Origin: Thermogemmatispora aurantia
GTDB lineage: Bacteria > Chloroflexota > Ktedonobacteria > Ktedonobacterales > Ktedonobacteraceae
NCBI RefSeq assembly: GCF_008974285.1
Contig: NZ_BKZV01000006.1
Location: 124,001 to 188,000, forward strand
Length of the DNA stretch: 64,000 bases
Reading direction: 5' to 3'
Below the pieces are notes generated by a model. That model was not told where the DNA came from. It saw only the letters and a list, made by a program, of their open reading frames with translations, and did not search any database. Below, one piece after another: positions 43,039 through 51,687 of the stretch (positions are counted from its first letter, which is position 1; each line of letters begins with the position of its first letter). A program made the position numbers and the translations under genes.

Positions 43039-43977
43039 ATGAGTGAAGACAGCAAGAGCGACAAGAAGATCTATATTCTGGTTGAGCGCGCGAGTAACTT
43101 CTCTCGTGGGGTGAGTCGCGCGCTCTGGCCTGCTACGGCGCGGCGCCTGGTAGAGACCAGTCGGGCGGCTCAGCGCCGCCGCGCCCGTTTGATGCGGCGG
43201 CGTTCGTCGTTACCGCCGACGCTGCCTGCGGCTCTGCCGCAATGGCTGCCGCGCCTCTTTTTGGCCGCGCTCGTGGCGTCCTCCATGCTGAGCGGGGGGA
43301 CGCTCGTGCTCGCTGTGCTCTGGCATCTCTGGTTTCTGCCGTTGTGTGCCGCGCTCGCTCTCGCCGTCTCTCTGCTCGCGCTCAGATCGCGCTGGCCTGC
43401 TAATGTTCCTTCTGTGCCTCTCTCGCAGCAGACGGTGATGGATTCCTCCCTCCCTGCCTCCTCTTCGGCTGGCGTGCCCTGGAAGAGTCTGCCTGGTCAG
43501 TTGGGAGCGCCGGAGACCCCGATGCCAGATCCGCCCTCGCTTGTGCGAGTGCTGGAGACTTTCGACCTCTCGCGCGGCGAACTGGAGCCGGCCCTGACTG
43601 AGGTCTCCTGGCCGCCCTCGCCTGCTGCTGGGGCGCGCTCCGATTGGGATGAGCGCGCTTCCTCCGGCGGGGCTGCTTCCGTGGCTCCTTTGCCAGACGA
43701 GCTGCCCTGCTCCTCTCCATTGGCCGCCCCCTCTACGCCGCTCGCCGCGCTCGGCTTTGGCCCAGCTCGCGCCGGCGGTAACTCGCAGCCTGGGCTGCCG
43801 GGGCGCGCTCTGCCTGACCAGCCACAGCCTCCCAGGTCCGCCAGTGGCCAACCGGGGGAGATCCCCCTGACGCGGCCCTTCGCTAGCTCTGAGGCCAACG
43901 GACAAGGCGAGACGGGGGGTGCTCCCTCTGCCGCCGTGGAGAGTAAAGGTGAGGAGGGGGAGGGCGAGAAGCTATGA
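43039..43977 (+). CDS. Two-TM membrane protein of unknown function
   Basis: 312 residues from ATG 43039. A charged Arg-rich N terminus (SRGVSRALWPATARRLVE; RRRARLMRRR) precedes two adjacent hydrophobic segments (about 75-95 and 98-118: FLAALVASSMLSGGTLVLAVL and LCAALALAVSLLALR). The rest (120-312) is Pro/Ser/Ala-rich and probably disordered, acidic at the end. No domain recognised. It lies directly after the long structured region, whose last hairpin contains its ribosome-binding site, and its stop overlaps an in-frame ATG of the following dioxygenase frame (ATGA). Function unknown. Confidence 0.65.
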   Translation: MSEDSKSDKKIYILVERASNFSRGVSRALWPATARRLVETSRAAQRRRARLMRRRSSLPPTLPAALPQWLPRLFLAALVASSMLSGGTLVLAVLWHLWFLPLCAALALAVSLLALRSRWPANVPSVPLSQQTVMDSSLPASSSAGVPWKSLPGQLGAPETPMPDPPSLVRVLETFDLSRGELEPALTEVSWPPSPAAGARSDWDERASSGGAASVAPLPDELPCSSPLAAPSTPLAALGFGPARAGGNSQPGLPGRALPDQPQPPRSASGQPGEIPLTRPFASSEANGQGETGGAPSAAVESKGEEGEGEKL

Positions 43978-44135
43978 CCTTTGGGGGAGATCTGTTGACC
44001 TGGCTCGCTCATACTGGGTATGATTCCCCAGAAAAAGAGAGCCTTGGCCGTCTGGCTGGTGCTCAAGAGCTAGACCAGCCAGCAGGCAGGTCCACCGGCA
44101 GCAGTCGGCAGCAGTTCCTTTCCCTGGAGGCAGCA

Positions 44136-45113
44136 GTGAGCGAGCAGCAGATTCAGAAGGTAAAAGTCAGGCGCTTAGCGCATGTGGGCCTCTGGTCTGG
44201 CGATGTGGCAACACAGGCCCGCTTCTATCGCCAGGTGGTAGGCCTTGATCTGCGCTCAAGCGAGATCCGTACCGTGGGACAGGAGATGGAGGTGGAGGCG
44301 GCCAGCGCTTTCCTCGCTTTGGGCGATGAACATCACTGTCTGGCTCTCTTCGCCGATACCCGCGATTCCCGTCCTGGTAAAGCCGATAGCCGTTTTGTGC
44401 TGCCTCAGAGTCGACTGCATCATATGACCTTTGAGGTGGATACGGAGGCGGAGCTGGCGGCCCTGGCTGCTCGCCTGAATATGCTCGGCGTGGAGCTGGC
44501 TTTCGAGCCGCGCGACGGCGAGAGCGAGCGCGGCGATACGCTCTGGTTCCGTGATCCCGATGGCAACCGTATTGAGATCTCGGTGGCGTCCGATGAAGCC
44601 TTCTCGCAGTACGCCGCCGCCAGTGGACGTCGACAGGCGCGTCTGCGCCCCCTGGCTCTTCAGCACCTGGCTCTGCAGACGCCACATCTGGAGACGATGG
44701 TCGAGTTTTATACCGAGGCTCTGGGCTTTGATATCTCAGACTGGTTGCTGCGCGAGTGGGCCTGGCTGCGCTGCAATACCGATCATCATACCCTGGTGCT
44801 GATCCAGGGACGCCCCGATGTCGATCACATCGGTTTCCGCATCGACAGCGGCCTCGATCTACTGGCCTGGGCCGATTATCTCAGCCGCCAGGAGACACCC
44901 GTTCTCTGGGGACCTGGGCGCCACGGTGCTGGTCACGATCTCTTCCTGCGCTTCGCCGATCCAGAGGGCTGCCACGTTGAGCTGTCTGCCGAGCTGGAGC
45001 AGTACTACGATCAAGATGTGACGACGCCGCCGCGCCTCTGGCATGCTCGTCCTCGCGCGCTCAATCTCTGGGGGACGCTGCCTCCCTGGATTAAAGAAGA
45101 GGTCTCAGTCTGA
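44136..45113 (+). CDS. VOC family (catechol 2,3-dioxygenase-like) protein
   Basis: 325 residues from GTG 44136, five bases after GGAGG. An in-frame ATG at 43974, overlapping the previous stop as ATGA, would add 54 residues with no family similarity, so it is less likely but not excluded. Two tandem VOC/glyoxalase domains as in type I extradiol dioxygenases: first LAHVGLWSGDVATQARFY ... HHMTFEVDT ... DPDGNRIEIS, second LQHLALQTPHLETMVEFY ... HIGFRID ... DPEGCHVELSAELEQYY. The second carries the His-His-Glu iron triad and a late Tyr; ring cleavage of catechols is the usual reaction. Confidence 0.85.
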   Translation: MSEQQIQKVKVRRLAHVGLWSGDVATQARFYRQVVGLDLRSSEIRTVGQEMEVEAASAFLALGDEHHCLALFADTRDSRPGKADSRFVLPQSRLHHMTFEVDTEAELAALAARLNMLGVELAFEPRDGESERGDTLWFRDPDGNRIEISVASDEAFSQYAAASGRRQARLRPLALQHLALQTPHLETMVEFYTEALGFDISDWLLREWAWLRCNTDHHTLVLIQGRPDVDHIGFRIDSGLDLLAWADYLSRQETPVLWGPGRHGAGHDLFLRFADPEGCHVELSAELEQYYDQDVTTPPRLWHARPRALNLWGTLPPWIKEEVSV

Positions 45114-45301
45114 TCTTCCCCCCATTGTCCTACTGCGCGACTGTGGTCCTTCCTGGTCTGGATAGGGGCAATGAGGAGGCGGCGTAGAGAAGTGTCCAGG
45201 GGCACGAACGGCGGACAGATAGGGAAGGCGGCGAAGCTGGTTAGCTGATTGGCCAGGTTGAGTCAGGTGAGTAGTAGAAGAGATAACCCTCTCCCTGGCC
45301 G

Positions 45302-45346
45302 GACGAGGTGACGGATTCTCCTGATCCGTCGCCTCGTCGCGTTTTT
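45302..45346 (+). terminator. Rho-independent terminator
   Basis: GACGAGGTGACGGAT (45302-45316) and ATCCGTCGCCTCGTC (45324-45338) with one mismatch, then TTTTT at 45342-45346. Ends the dioxygenase unit. Confidence 0.85.
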
Positions 45347-45405
45347 GGGCATGGCCGACGCTGACGCCGGCGTCGGCAGTAGAGCAAAGGCAGGCTCAAT
45401 GTGCG

Positions 45406-46362
45406 TTAGCGAGCCTCTGAGACACCGACAATGCGGTTCCTCATAACGCCGATCTCGGCGATCTCGGTCTCCATGATGTCGCCGGGGCGCAAGAATTCGG
45501 GCGGCGTGCGGGCGAAGCCAACACCGCTCGGTGTACCGGTGGCGATGATGTCGCCTGGCTCCAGCGTCATCCCGTTGGAGAGCACAGCGATGATGCGGGG
45601 GATAGAGAAGATCATCTGATCAGTGGTGGCCTCTTGCTTGGTGACCCCGTTGACGCGCAGGCGCAGGGTAAGCCGCTGGGGGTCGGGGATCTCATCGGCG
45701 GTGACGATCCAGGGACCCATCGGACAGTAGCCGTCGATGCTTTTGCCGCGAAAGTACTGCTGGTGCTGGGCCTGCAGGTCACGAGCCGAGATATCGTTGA
45801 GCACAGTGTAGCCGAAGACGTAACTGAGGGCCTCGTCTTCGCGGATGTGCTTGCCTCCCTTGCCGAGAATGACGGCCAGCTCAACTTCCCAGTCGATCTG
45901 CGTCGAGACGATAGGATCGATGACCACGTCGCTGTAAGGCCCGTTGACCGTAGTGGGAGCCTTGGTGAAAATAACGGGGTGCTGCGGGAGCTGGGCCTCG
46001 CGCCCGCGGGCTGCGGCGGATTCGCGGGCGTGCTCGGCGTAGTTCAATCCCAGGCACATGATATTTTTGCGCGGACGAGGGATCGGAGCCGCGAGCTGGA
46101 CGGCGGAGAGTGGTTGCACGAGGCCACTTCCCTGCAGGGCGGGAATCGCACTCAAACGCCCGTTGGCTTGGTGGGCCTGCTCTAGCAGGGCACGCAAACC
46201 CCGCTCCGCCTGCCCATACTGCTCGATGAGAGTCTGCATCTGGTCAGGGACACTGAAGCCAAGGGCGCGCGCTCCTTGAGCGGCATCGACAATCTCGTCG
46301 TTGAGCACCAGACCCACGCGTACGCGCGGGTTATCAGGTGTTGAAAAGCTTGCCAGTTTCAA
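45406..46362 (-). CDS. Fumarylacetoacetate hydrolase family protein
   Basis: 318 residues from a TTG at 46362, eight bases after GGAGG; the protein then begins MKLASFSTPDNPRVRVG as in the family, while no ATG exists at the right place. FAH fold signatures: NIMCLGLNYAEHARESAA, TQIDWEVELAVILGKGGKHI (metal-binding Glu residues), YTVLNDISARDLQ, GTPSGVGFARTPPEFLRPGD. The family cleaves C-C bonds of acylpyruvates or hydrates 2-keto-pent-4-enoates, i.e. the step after extradiol ring cleavage, and the VOC dioxygenase next door (convergent) fits that pathway. Confidence 0.88.
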   Translation of the reverse strand: MKLASFSTPDNPRVRVGLVLNDEIVDAAQGARALGFSVPDQMQTLIEQYGQAERGLRALLEQAHQANGRLSAIPALQGSGLVQPLSAVQLAAPIPRPRKNIMCLGLNYAEHARESAAARGREAQLPQHPVIFTKAPTTVNGPYSDVVIDPIVSTQIDWEVELAVILGKGGKHIREDEALSYVFGYTVLNDISARDLQAQHQQYFRGKSIDGYCPMGPWIVTADEIPDPQRLTLRLRVNGVTKQEATTDQMIFSIPRIIAVLSNGMTLEPGDIIATGTPSGVGFARTPPEFLRPGDIMETEIAEIGVMRNRIVGVSEAR

Positions 46363-46592
46363 TGATGGTTCCTCCCTTATTCTGGCTGGTGGATCCCTCT
46401 TGCATAATAGTATGTCCCCCAACAGGAAAAGGCAAGGTGCTATGCGGCTCCATCCCTGCTAGCAGCGCTAGAGAGCTGCCCTGCCCTGCCCTGCCTTACC
46501 CAGGCTTGGCAGTCTACTGCTATCCAGGGAGCGCTCAAAGGCAAAAGAGGACGCAGAGGGTGGCCTGTCCGGCGCGCATGCGGCTCCCGGCT

Positions 46593-47516
46593 CTACTCGG
46601 CGGCGAGGGCAGCGCGCATGACCTCCAGTGGCGCAGGCTGGCCGGTCCAGAGTGTGAAAGCCAGGGCCCCTTGATGGAGCAGCATCGGCAAACCATTGGA
46701 AGCCTGCATTCCCAGTGTCCGCGCCTGGCAGAGCAGCTTTGTTTCCGCCGGGTTGTAGATCATGTCGAAGACAAAGGTTTCGTTGCCGAAACGCGCCAGC
46801 ACTTCGCCGGGGAGCGGACTGAGATCCTCGTGCATACCGACCGGGGTGGCGTTGATAATGAGCGAGAGCGGGTGCGGGATCAGGAACTCGGGATCGCTGA
46901 GACTGAAGACCTGGGGGACGCTCAGCTCCTGACGCTGGGCCGTCAGAAAGTCGCCGACCTCTGCCGCCAGATGTTGGGCGCGCTCCAGATGACGGTTGAC
47001 GATGATCAATCGTTCGACGCCGGTGCTGGCCAGGGCGAAAGCTGCCGCCCGCGCTGCTCCACCCGCTCCTAGGATGATAGCTGTATAGCCCGTCAGCGAG
47101 ATCGTTGTGCTCTCGCTCGGCTTGCCAACACCTAGCTCCTGTAGGGCATGTAACAGACCAGGCGCGTCGGTATTATAGCCATGCAGGTAGCCATCACGCG
47201 GCACAATCGTGTTGACCGCCCCGATGCGTGCCGCCAGCGGATCGACGATGTCGAGTAGGGGGAGCACTGCCTGCTTGTGCGGAATAGTCACATTGGCCCC
47301 CAGATAGAGCGGATCGAGCAGGCGGGCGACACATGCGGCCAGCTCATCGGCAGGCGTTTGCCATAGCTCATAGACCGCATCGATACCCAGGGCATCGAGA
47401 GCCGCCTGCTGCATGCGCGGCGAGAGCGAATGCGCCACGGGATCGCCGATCAGGCCCAGGCGGAAACGACTGTGCCGATTCTGCAAGTGCTTAATCACTG
47501 GTGCTTCTGCATCCAT
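46593..47516 (-). CDS. aroE: Shikimate dehydrogenase
   Basis: 307 residues from ATG 47516. Substrate-binding region: LIGDPVAHSLSPRMQQAAL, GANVTIPHKQAVLPLLD, GAVNTIV, YNTDAPG; NADP-binding ILGAGGAARAAAFAL followed by VNRHLERAQHLA (NR for NADPH). C-terminal VFDMIYNPAETKLL and HQGALAFTLWTG complete the family. The catalytic Lys is in IPHK and the Asp in NTD. Fourth step of chorismate synthesis. No other aro gene nearby. Confidence 0.95.
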   Translation of the reverse strand: MDAEAPVIKHLQNRHSRFRLGLIGDPVAHSLSPRMQQAALDALGIDAVYELWQTPADELAACVARLLDPLYLGANVTIPHKQAVLPLLDIVDPLAARIGAVNTIVPRDGYLHGYNTDAPGLLHALQELGVGKPSESTTISLTGYTAIILGAGGAARAAAFALASTGVERLIIVNRHLERAQHLAAEVGDFLTAQRQELSVPQVFSLSDPEFLIPHPLSLIINATPVGMHEDLSPLPGEVLARFGNETFVFDMIYNPAETKLLCQARTLGMQASNGLPMLLHQGALAFTLWTGQPAPLEVMRAALAAE

Positions 47517-47748
47517 AGTTACTTTTTCGGCCCTGCTTTGCCTTCAGTCGAGAGCTGATAGATCCTACTCTGCCGGGTGCATCCTGTTTATCGCTATCAC
47601 AAAGAGTATGAACATGTTCAGCGTACCACAGGCTGTGGCCTCCGTAAAGGGGGCGAGCAATGCCTGCGGGGATGCTGCACATATGGTACTATAACAGTAT
47701 CATGTCCAGGTCAACAGAAACCTTCCTCAAGGGAGATGGAGAGAACCT

Positions 47749-48570
47749 ATGGCAGTTGTGCCCCGCCTGGCCTCAGCGGTTATGCTGCTGAGGAACGAAC
47801 ACGCCGGAACTGGAATGGAGGTCTTTATGGTTCGGCGTGTTGTCCAAAGCGAATTTATGCCTGATGTCTACGTCTTTCCCGGTGGCTCCATCAAGGCTGA
47901 TGACCGCGCCGTCGAGGAGAGCGCTCAACTCTGCGCCCCTGTTCCCGCCCGTGAAACAGTGGCTGACCCCGAGGGGCGGACAGCTCTGGGCACGGGAGCA
48001 CGAGTGGCGGCCATTCGCGAGCTATTTGAGGAAGCAGGGGTCTTGCTGGCTTATCGCAATGGCTCGCTGCTGGCCCTGACGGAGAATGAGGCCGAGAGGG
48101 CGCGCTTCGCCGACTATCGCCGTGCCTTTCATGAGCGACGAGGCTCGCTGGTCGAGCTGGCCCAGCGTGAGGGATTGCAGCTTGCCACCGACCAGCTTCA
48201 CTACTTTGCTCACTGGCTGACACCGGAAGGCATGCCGCGCCGCTTCGATACCCACTTCTTTCTCGCCCTGGCTCCTGGCGAGCAGCAGGCTGTCTACGAT
48301 CACCTGGAGACCAGCGACGGCCTCTGGATCAGGCCATCTGAGGCCCTGGCCCGCTACCAGGAAGGTAGCTTTCCCCTGGTCTTTGCCACCTTACGCCAGC
48401 TCGAAGAGTTAGCGGCCTTTGCCAGTGCCGAGGAGGCTCTGGCCTTCGCCGCCTCGCATTATGTGGCTCTCAAGCAGCCACGCCTGGTGCAGGAAGGCGA
48501 TGGCTATCGCATCTACCTCCCTGGCGATGAGCAGGGTTGGGAGGTGCCACCTCATATGACCCAGGGCTGA
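47749..48570 (+). CDS. NUDIX hydrolase (NUDT19-like)
   Basis: 273 residues, ATG 47749. N-terminal ASAVMLLRNE, EVFMVRRVVQSEFMPDVYVFPGGSI, then the Nudix box helix RVAAIRELFEEAGVLLA separated from GGS by about 40 residues of insertion (DDRAVEESAQLCAPV). That spacing and the C-terminal helical part match the NUDT19/RP2p type, which hydrolyse CoA and acyl-CoA. The TGGTACTAT at 47684-47692 is a candidate extended -10. The MBL-fold hydrolase follows with 58 bases between, so an operon is likely. Confidence 0.86.
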   Translation: MAVVPRLASAVMLLRNEHAGTGMEVFMVRRVVQSEFMPDVYVFPGGSIKADDRAVEESAQLCAPVPARETVADPEGRTALGTGARVAAIRELFEEAGVLLAYRNGSLLALTENEAERARFADYRRAFHERRGSLVELAQREGLQLATDQLHYFAHWLTPEGMPRRFDTHFFLALAPGEQQAVYDHLETSDGLWIRPSEALARYQEGSFPLVFATLRQLEELAAFASAEEALAFAASHYVALKQPRLVQEGDGYRIYLPGDEQGWEVPPHMTQG

Positions 48571-48628
48571 GCTGTAGGTCGTGACACCGTCTGGTCTGCT
48601 GGAGAAGCGCGTGAGAGAGAGGAGCATT

Positions 48629-49456
48629 ATGGAACAGGAGCAGAAGCCACAAGAGGAAGCGCAGCCGTATACGCTGGTGCTGGCTCCCAATCCCTCGGTG
48701 ATGACGGGGCCAGGGACCAATACGATCGTGGTTGGCGAAGAGACCACGGGAGCGCTTGTCATTGATCCAGCGGTCGACGACCCGGCCTATCTGGAGCAGG
48801 TCATTGCCGCTGGGGAGGCCCGTGGCGGCATCCGGCGCATTTTGATTACCCACGGCCATCCTGACCACTGCGGCGGTGCGGCGGCTCTGCGGACCCGGCT
48901 GGGGGTGCCAGTGCTGGCCTTCAGCCGCGCGGGGATGGCCCTGGCCGATGAGGAGCTAGAGGATGGGGCGCGCCTGGCCGCTGGAGACGATACGCTGCGG
49001 GCCATCTACACGCCGGGCCATCGCTTCGACCATCTCTGCTTCCTCTTAGAGCGGGCTGGCATCCTGTTTGCCGGGGACCTGCTGGCAGGAGTGGGCACCG
49101 TAGTGATCGCTCCACCAGAGGGCGATATGGGAGCCTATCTGACCTCGCTGCGGCGTCTCCAGAGTCTGGAGTTGCGCCACATTGTCCCCGCTCACGGCCC
49201 AATCATTCTTGATCCGGCTCGCAAGCTGGCCGAATACATCGAGCATCGCCTCTTGCGTGAGCAGCAGGTGATCACAGCCCTCGGTCAGTTCCCCCAGGGG
49301 GCAACCGTTGGTGACCTCGTGCCGTATGTCTATGCCGACGTCTCGCCGTCTCTTCACACCCTGGCTGCTCAGTCTCTGACAGCTCATCTGCTCAAGCTAG
49401 AGCAGGAAGGGCGTGTTCACCGTCACGATCGCGAGCGCTGGCTGTTACGGCGCTAA
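48629..49456 (+). CDS. MBL-fold hydrolase (LACTB2-like)
   Basis: 275 residues from ATG 48629, GAGAGGAG upstream. Canonical metallo-beta-lactamase motifs are all present: NPSVMTGPGTNTIVVG, ILITHGHPDHCGGAAAL (HxHxDH), IYTPGHRFDHLCFLL, LFAGDLLAG, LRHIVPAHGP. C-terminal helical winged-like part LLKLEQEGRVHRHDRERWLL is found in LACTB2-type and RNase-like members. Reaction on thioesters, nucleic acids or other esters is not settled. Pairs with the upstream NUDIX gene. Confidence 0.9.
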   Translation: MEQEQKPQEEAQPYTLVLAPNPSVMTGPGTNTIVVGEETTGALVIDPAVDDPAYLEQVIAAGEARGGIRRILITHGHPDHCGGAAALRTRLGVPVLAFSRAGMALADEELEDGARLAAGDDTLRAIYTPGHRFDHLCFLLERAGILFAGDLLAGVGTVVIAPPEGDMGAYLTSLRRLQSLELRHIVPAHGPIILDPARKLAEYIEHRLLREQQVITALGQFPQGATVGDLVPYVYADVSPSLHTLAAQSLTAHLLKLEQEGRVHRHDRERWLLRR

Positions 49457-49576
49457 GTCAGCTCGGCTTGCCGGCTGCTCTAAGGTGGCCTCATCCGCTC
49501 TATCTCGTCAGGCGAGCGCTGGCTGCCCGGCCTTGCCGCCAGCGCTGTTCTTTCTCCTGGGGGGGCCGAGGTGGCT

Positions 49577-51283
49577 CTAGCGACGCAGGAGCAGGCCCAG
49601 GACGGCCACAGCGGCCAGGCCAAGGCAAAACCAGCCAGCGCTAAGCAGGTGAACGCTGGTCAGCAGATAGACGCTGGCGGCCAGGGCGCTCAGGCTTACA
49701 AGCGTCAGCGAGAGTGTGCCGCCGCGTCTCTCGCTGCCGTTGGCGCCGGGCCCGGCTCCAGAGCGCGCACGTCGATTCCGCCCATTGGTCGGGGAATCGG
49801 CCAGGCGAATCTCGATCTGGCCACTCTCAAGACGGGTAATGATGCGCTCCAGGGAGCGGGGCAAGGTCAACATCGCGCGCCCATTCTCCAGCAGCTGGCG
49901 CAGCAGCTCCTGCAGGTTCTCCCCCAGGCGATCGGTGCTGAGGCCGAGAAACTTGCGCGCGTAGGGAGTGGCCACATCGATCAGGTTAAACTCCGGTGCC
50001 AGGCCAGTCGCCACGCCAGCCAGCACACTAATGGCGCGCCCTGTAAAGGCAAACTGAGCTGGAATCTGAAAAGGTTGCCCGTACAACAGCTGCTCGATAT
50101 CCTGAGCAACATCCGACAGGTCCAGCTCGCGAGCCTCCCCCAGAGTCAAACCATAGTACTGGTTGAGCATCAGCTCCAGGCCGTGCTCAATGGCCGTCAG
50201 GTTGGCGTTTTCTCCGAGAAAGCCGAGGCGGCCCAGGGCATTGACCAGTGCCTGCGAGTCCCGGGCCACAAAGGCCAGGAAGAGATCGCGCATGGCCTTC
50301 TTCATACTCTTCGTAAGAGTACCGACCATGCCGAAGTCGACGAAGGCGATGACAGGGTCATCCGGCGGGGAGCCACGCTTGACAAAGATGTTGCCCGGAT
50401 GGGGATCGGCGTGAAAGAAGCCAGCTTCGAAGAACTGGAAGAAATAGGCTTCAACCGTACGGCGGGCGATCTCCAGCCGATTGTAGCCGGCGGCCTCCAA
50501 AGCAGCATAATCGTTGATCTTAATGCCATCGATCCATTCCAGGACCAGAACCCGCTTCGAGCTGTATTCCTCATAGACGCGTGGAATATAGATCTGGGGT
50601 TGATCGCGGAAAAGCTCACGAAAACGGCGAGCATTGGCGGCCTCGGTCAGATAGTCGATCTCCTCGTAGACCGTGCGGCGAAACTCGCGATAGACAGCCA
50701 TCAGGTCAATGAACTCGCTGGTGTCAACAAAGCGGCTGATGACCCAGATGACAAAGCGAATGGTGCTCAGGTCGGTATTGACCAGCTCCTCGATATGCGG
50801 ACGCTGCACCTTGACCGCTACCGTTTCGCCACTGCCGGCGAGCGTGGCGCGGTGCACCTGGCCGAGAGAGGCGGCGGCGGTCGCCTTGCGCTCCAGCAGG
50901 CTAAAGACCTGCTCCACCGGCTTGCCGAGGTCAGCCTCGATGACCGAGACCACATGGCTGAAAGGGGCCGGTGGCACCTCGTCTTGCAGGCTCCCGAGCA
51001 CTTGCAGGGCCTGCTCCGGCAGCAGGTCGGCGCGCGCGCTCAGAAACTGACCCAGCTTGATCATCAGGACGCCGAGCTTGATGGCCGTCTCGCGGAAAGC
51101 CGTTAAGACCTTGATCAGGACTTCGATGTCAGGCTGAACCTCGTAGTGACCGCGCTGGTGGGCCCGAATCACTCGCCGACGCTCGCGGTAAATCACCCAG
51201 ATGGTCCACAATAAGAGACGGGCGACGCGCAAGAAGCGCGCCACCTGGGCTAGTCTATTGATCCGTGTAGGTCTGTGACGCAT
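49577..51283 (-). CDS. ABC1/UbiB (AarF) family atypical kinase
   Basis: 568 residues from ATG 51283. Hallmark KxGQ motif in LGVLMIKLGQFLSARADLLP, then SLGQVHRATL (Ala-rich nucleotide loop), VKVQRPHI, FFHADPHPGNIFV and FVDFGMVG (metal-binding). Two C-terminal hydrophobic segments anchor it. UbiB-type proteins are ATPases/kinases needed for isoprenoid quinone biosynthesis and lipid homeostasis; this organism class mainly uses menaquinone, so the target is inferred. Upstream in-frame codons are open but lack a credible start. Monocistronic. Confidence 0.9.
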   Translation of the reverse strand: MRHRPTRINRLAQVARFLRVARLLLWTIWVIYRERRRVIRAHQRGHYEVQPDIEVLIKVLTAFRETAIKLGVLMIKLGQFLSARADLLPEQALQVLGSLQDEVPPAPFSHVVSVIEADLGKPVEQVFSLLERKATAAASLGQVHRATLAGSGETVAVKVQRPHIEELVNTDLSTIRFVIWVISRFVDTSEFIDLMAVYREFRRTVYEEIDYLTEAANARRFRELFRDQPQIYIPRVYEEYSSKRVLVLEWIDGIKINDYAALEAAGYNRLEIARRTVEAYFFQFFEAGFFHADPHPGNIFVKRGSPPDDPVIAFVDFGMVGTLTKSMKKAMRDLFLAFVARDSQALVNALGRLGFLGENANLTAIEHGLELMLNQYYGLTLGEARELDLSDVAQDIEQLLYGQPFQIPAQFAFTGRAISVLAGVATGLAPEFNLIDVATPYARKFLGLSTDRLGENLQELLRQLLENGRAMLTLPRSLERIITRLESGQIEIRLADSPTNGRNRRARSGAGPGANGSERRGGTLSLTLVSLSALAASVYLLTSVHLLSAGWFCLGLAAVAVLGLLLRR

Positions 51284-51687
51284 ACTACCAGTGAAAACCT
51301 CTCTCCAGGTACAATAACACAGATATCTACGCCGTGCCCAGGGAAGCAGTTGAAGAGAGGGGACAGGCCTGTGCCTCTCGCTCACCTCCCCGCCTTCTTC
51401 TGGGAGCTTCCTGCTCTGGCCTCTGGGCAAAGGTGAGTTAGAGGAGAGCAGCGGGTGCCAGCGAGCGCTCTTCCTCACTCATCGCCCCTGACCGGACTGG
51501 TTAGCTCGTCAGGTCATAATCAAGCTGGATGGTTTTCGTCCTGGCCTCTACTGCACGTGGCTTCACGGCTGAGACCACCCTTCCTGCCGCTGACCAGCAG
51601 GCACGTAATAGTACTACTAGAACAATAAGCAGAGAAAAAACATTCTTATTCTGATAAGTGAAGCCATAACAAGAGAGGAGCTGCTCT
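51284..51687. other. Divergent intergenic region UbiB / M1 peptidase
   Basis: 404 bases. No repeat or RNA gene noticed. AGAGGAG belongs to the M1 gene; no promoter box could be assigned with confidence. Confidence 0.4.

Noticed and set aside
42300..43046. 248-codon open frame over the structured region
   Set aside because: Translation is rich in Cys, Trp and Arg with no domain pattern; the segment's perfect stems explain the sequence better.
49571..51106. 511-codon rightward open frame
   Set aside because: Antisense shadow of the ABC1/UbiB gene.
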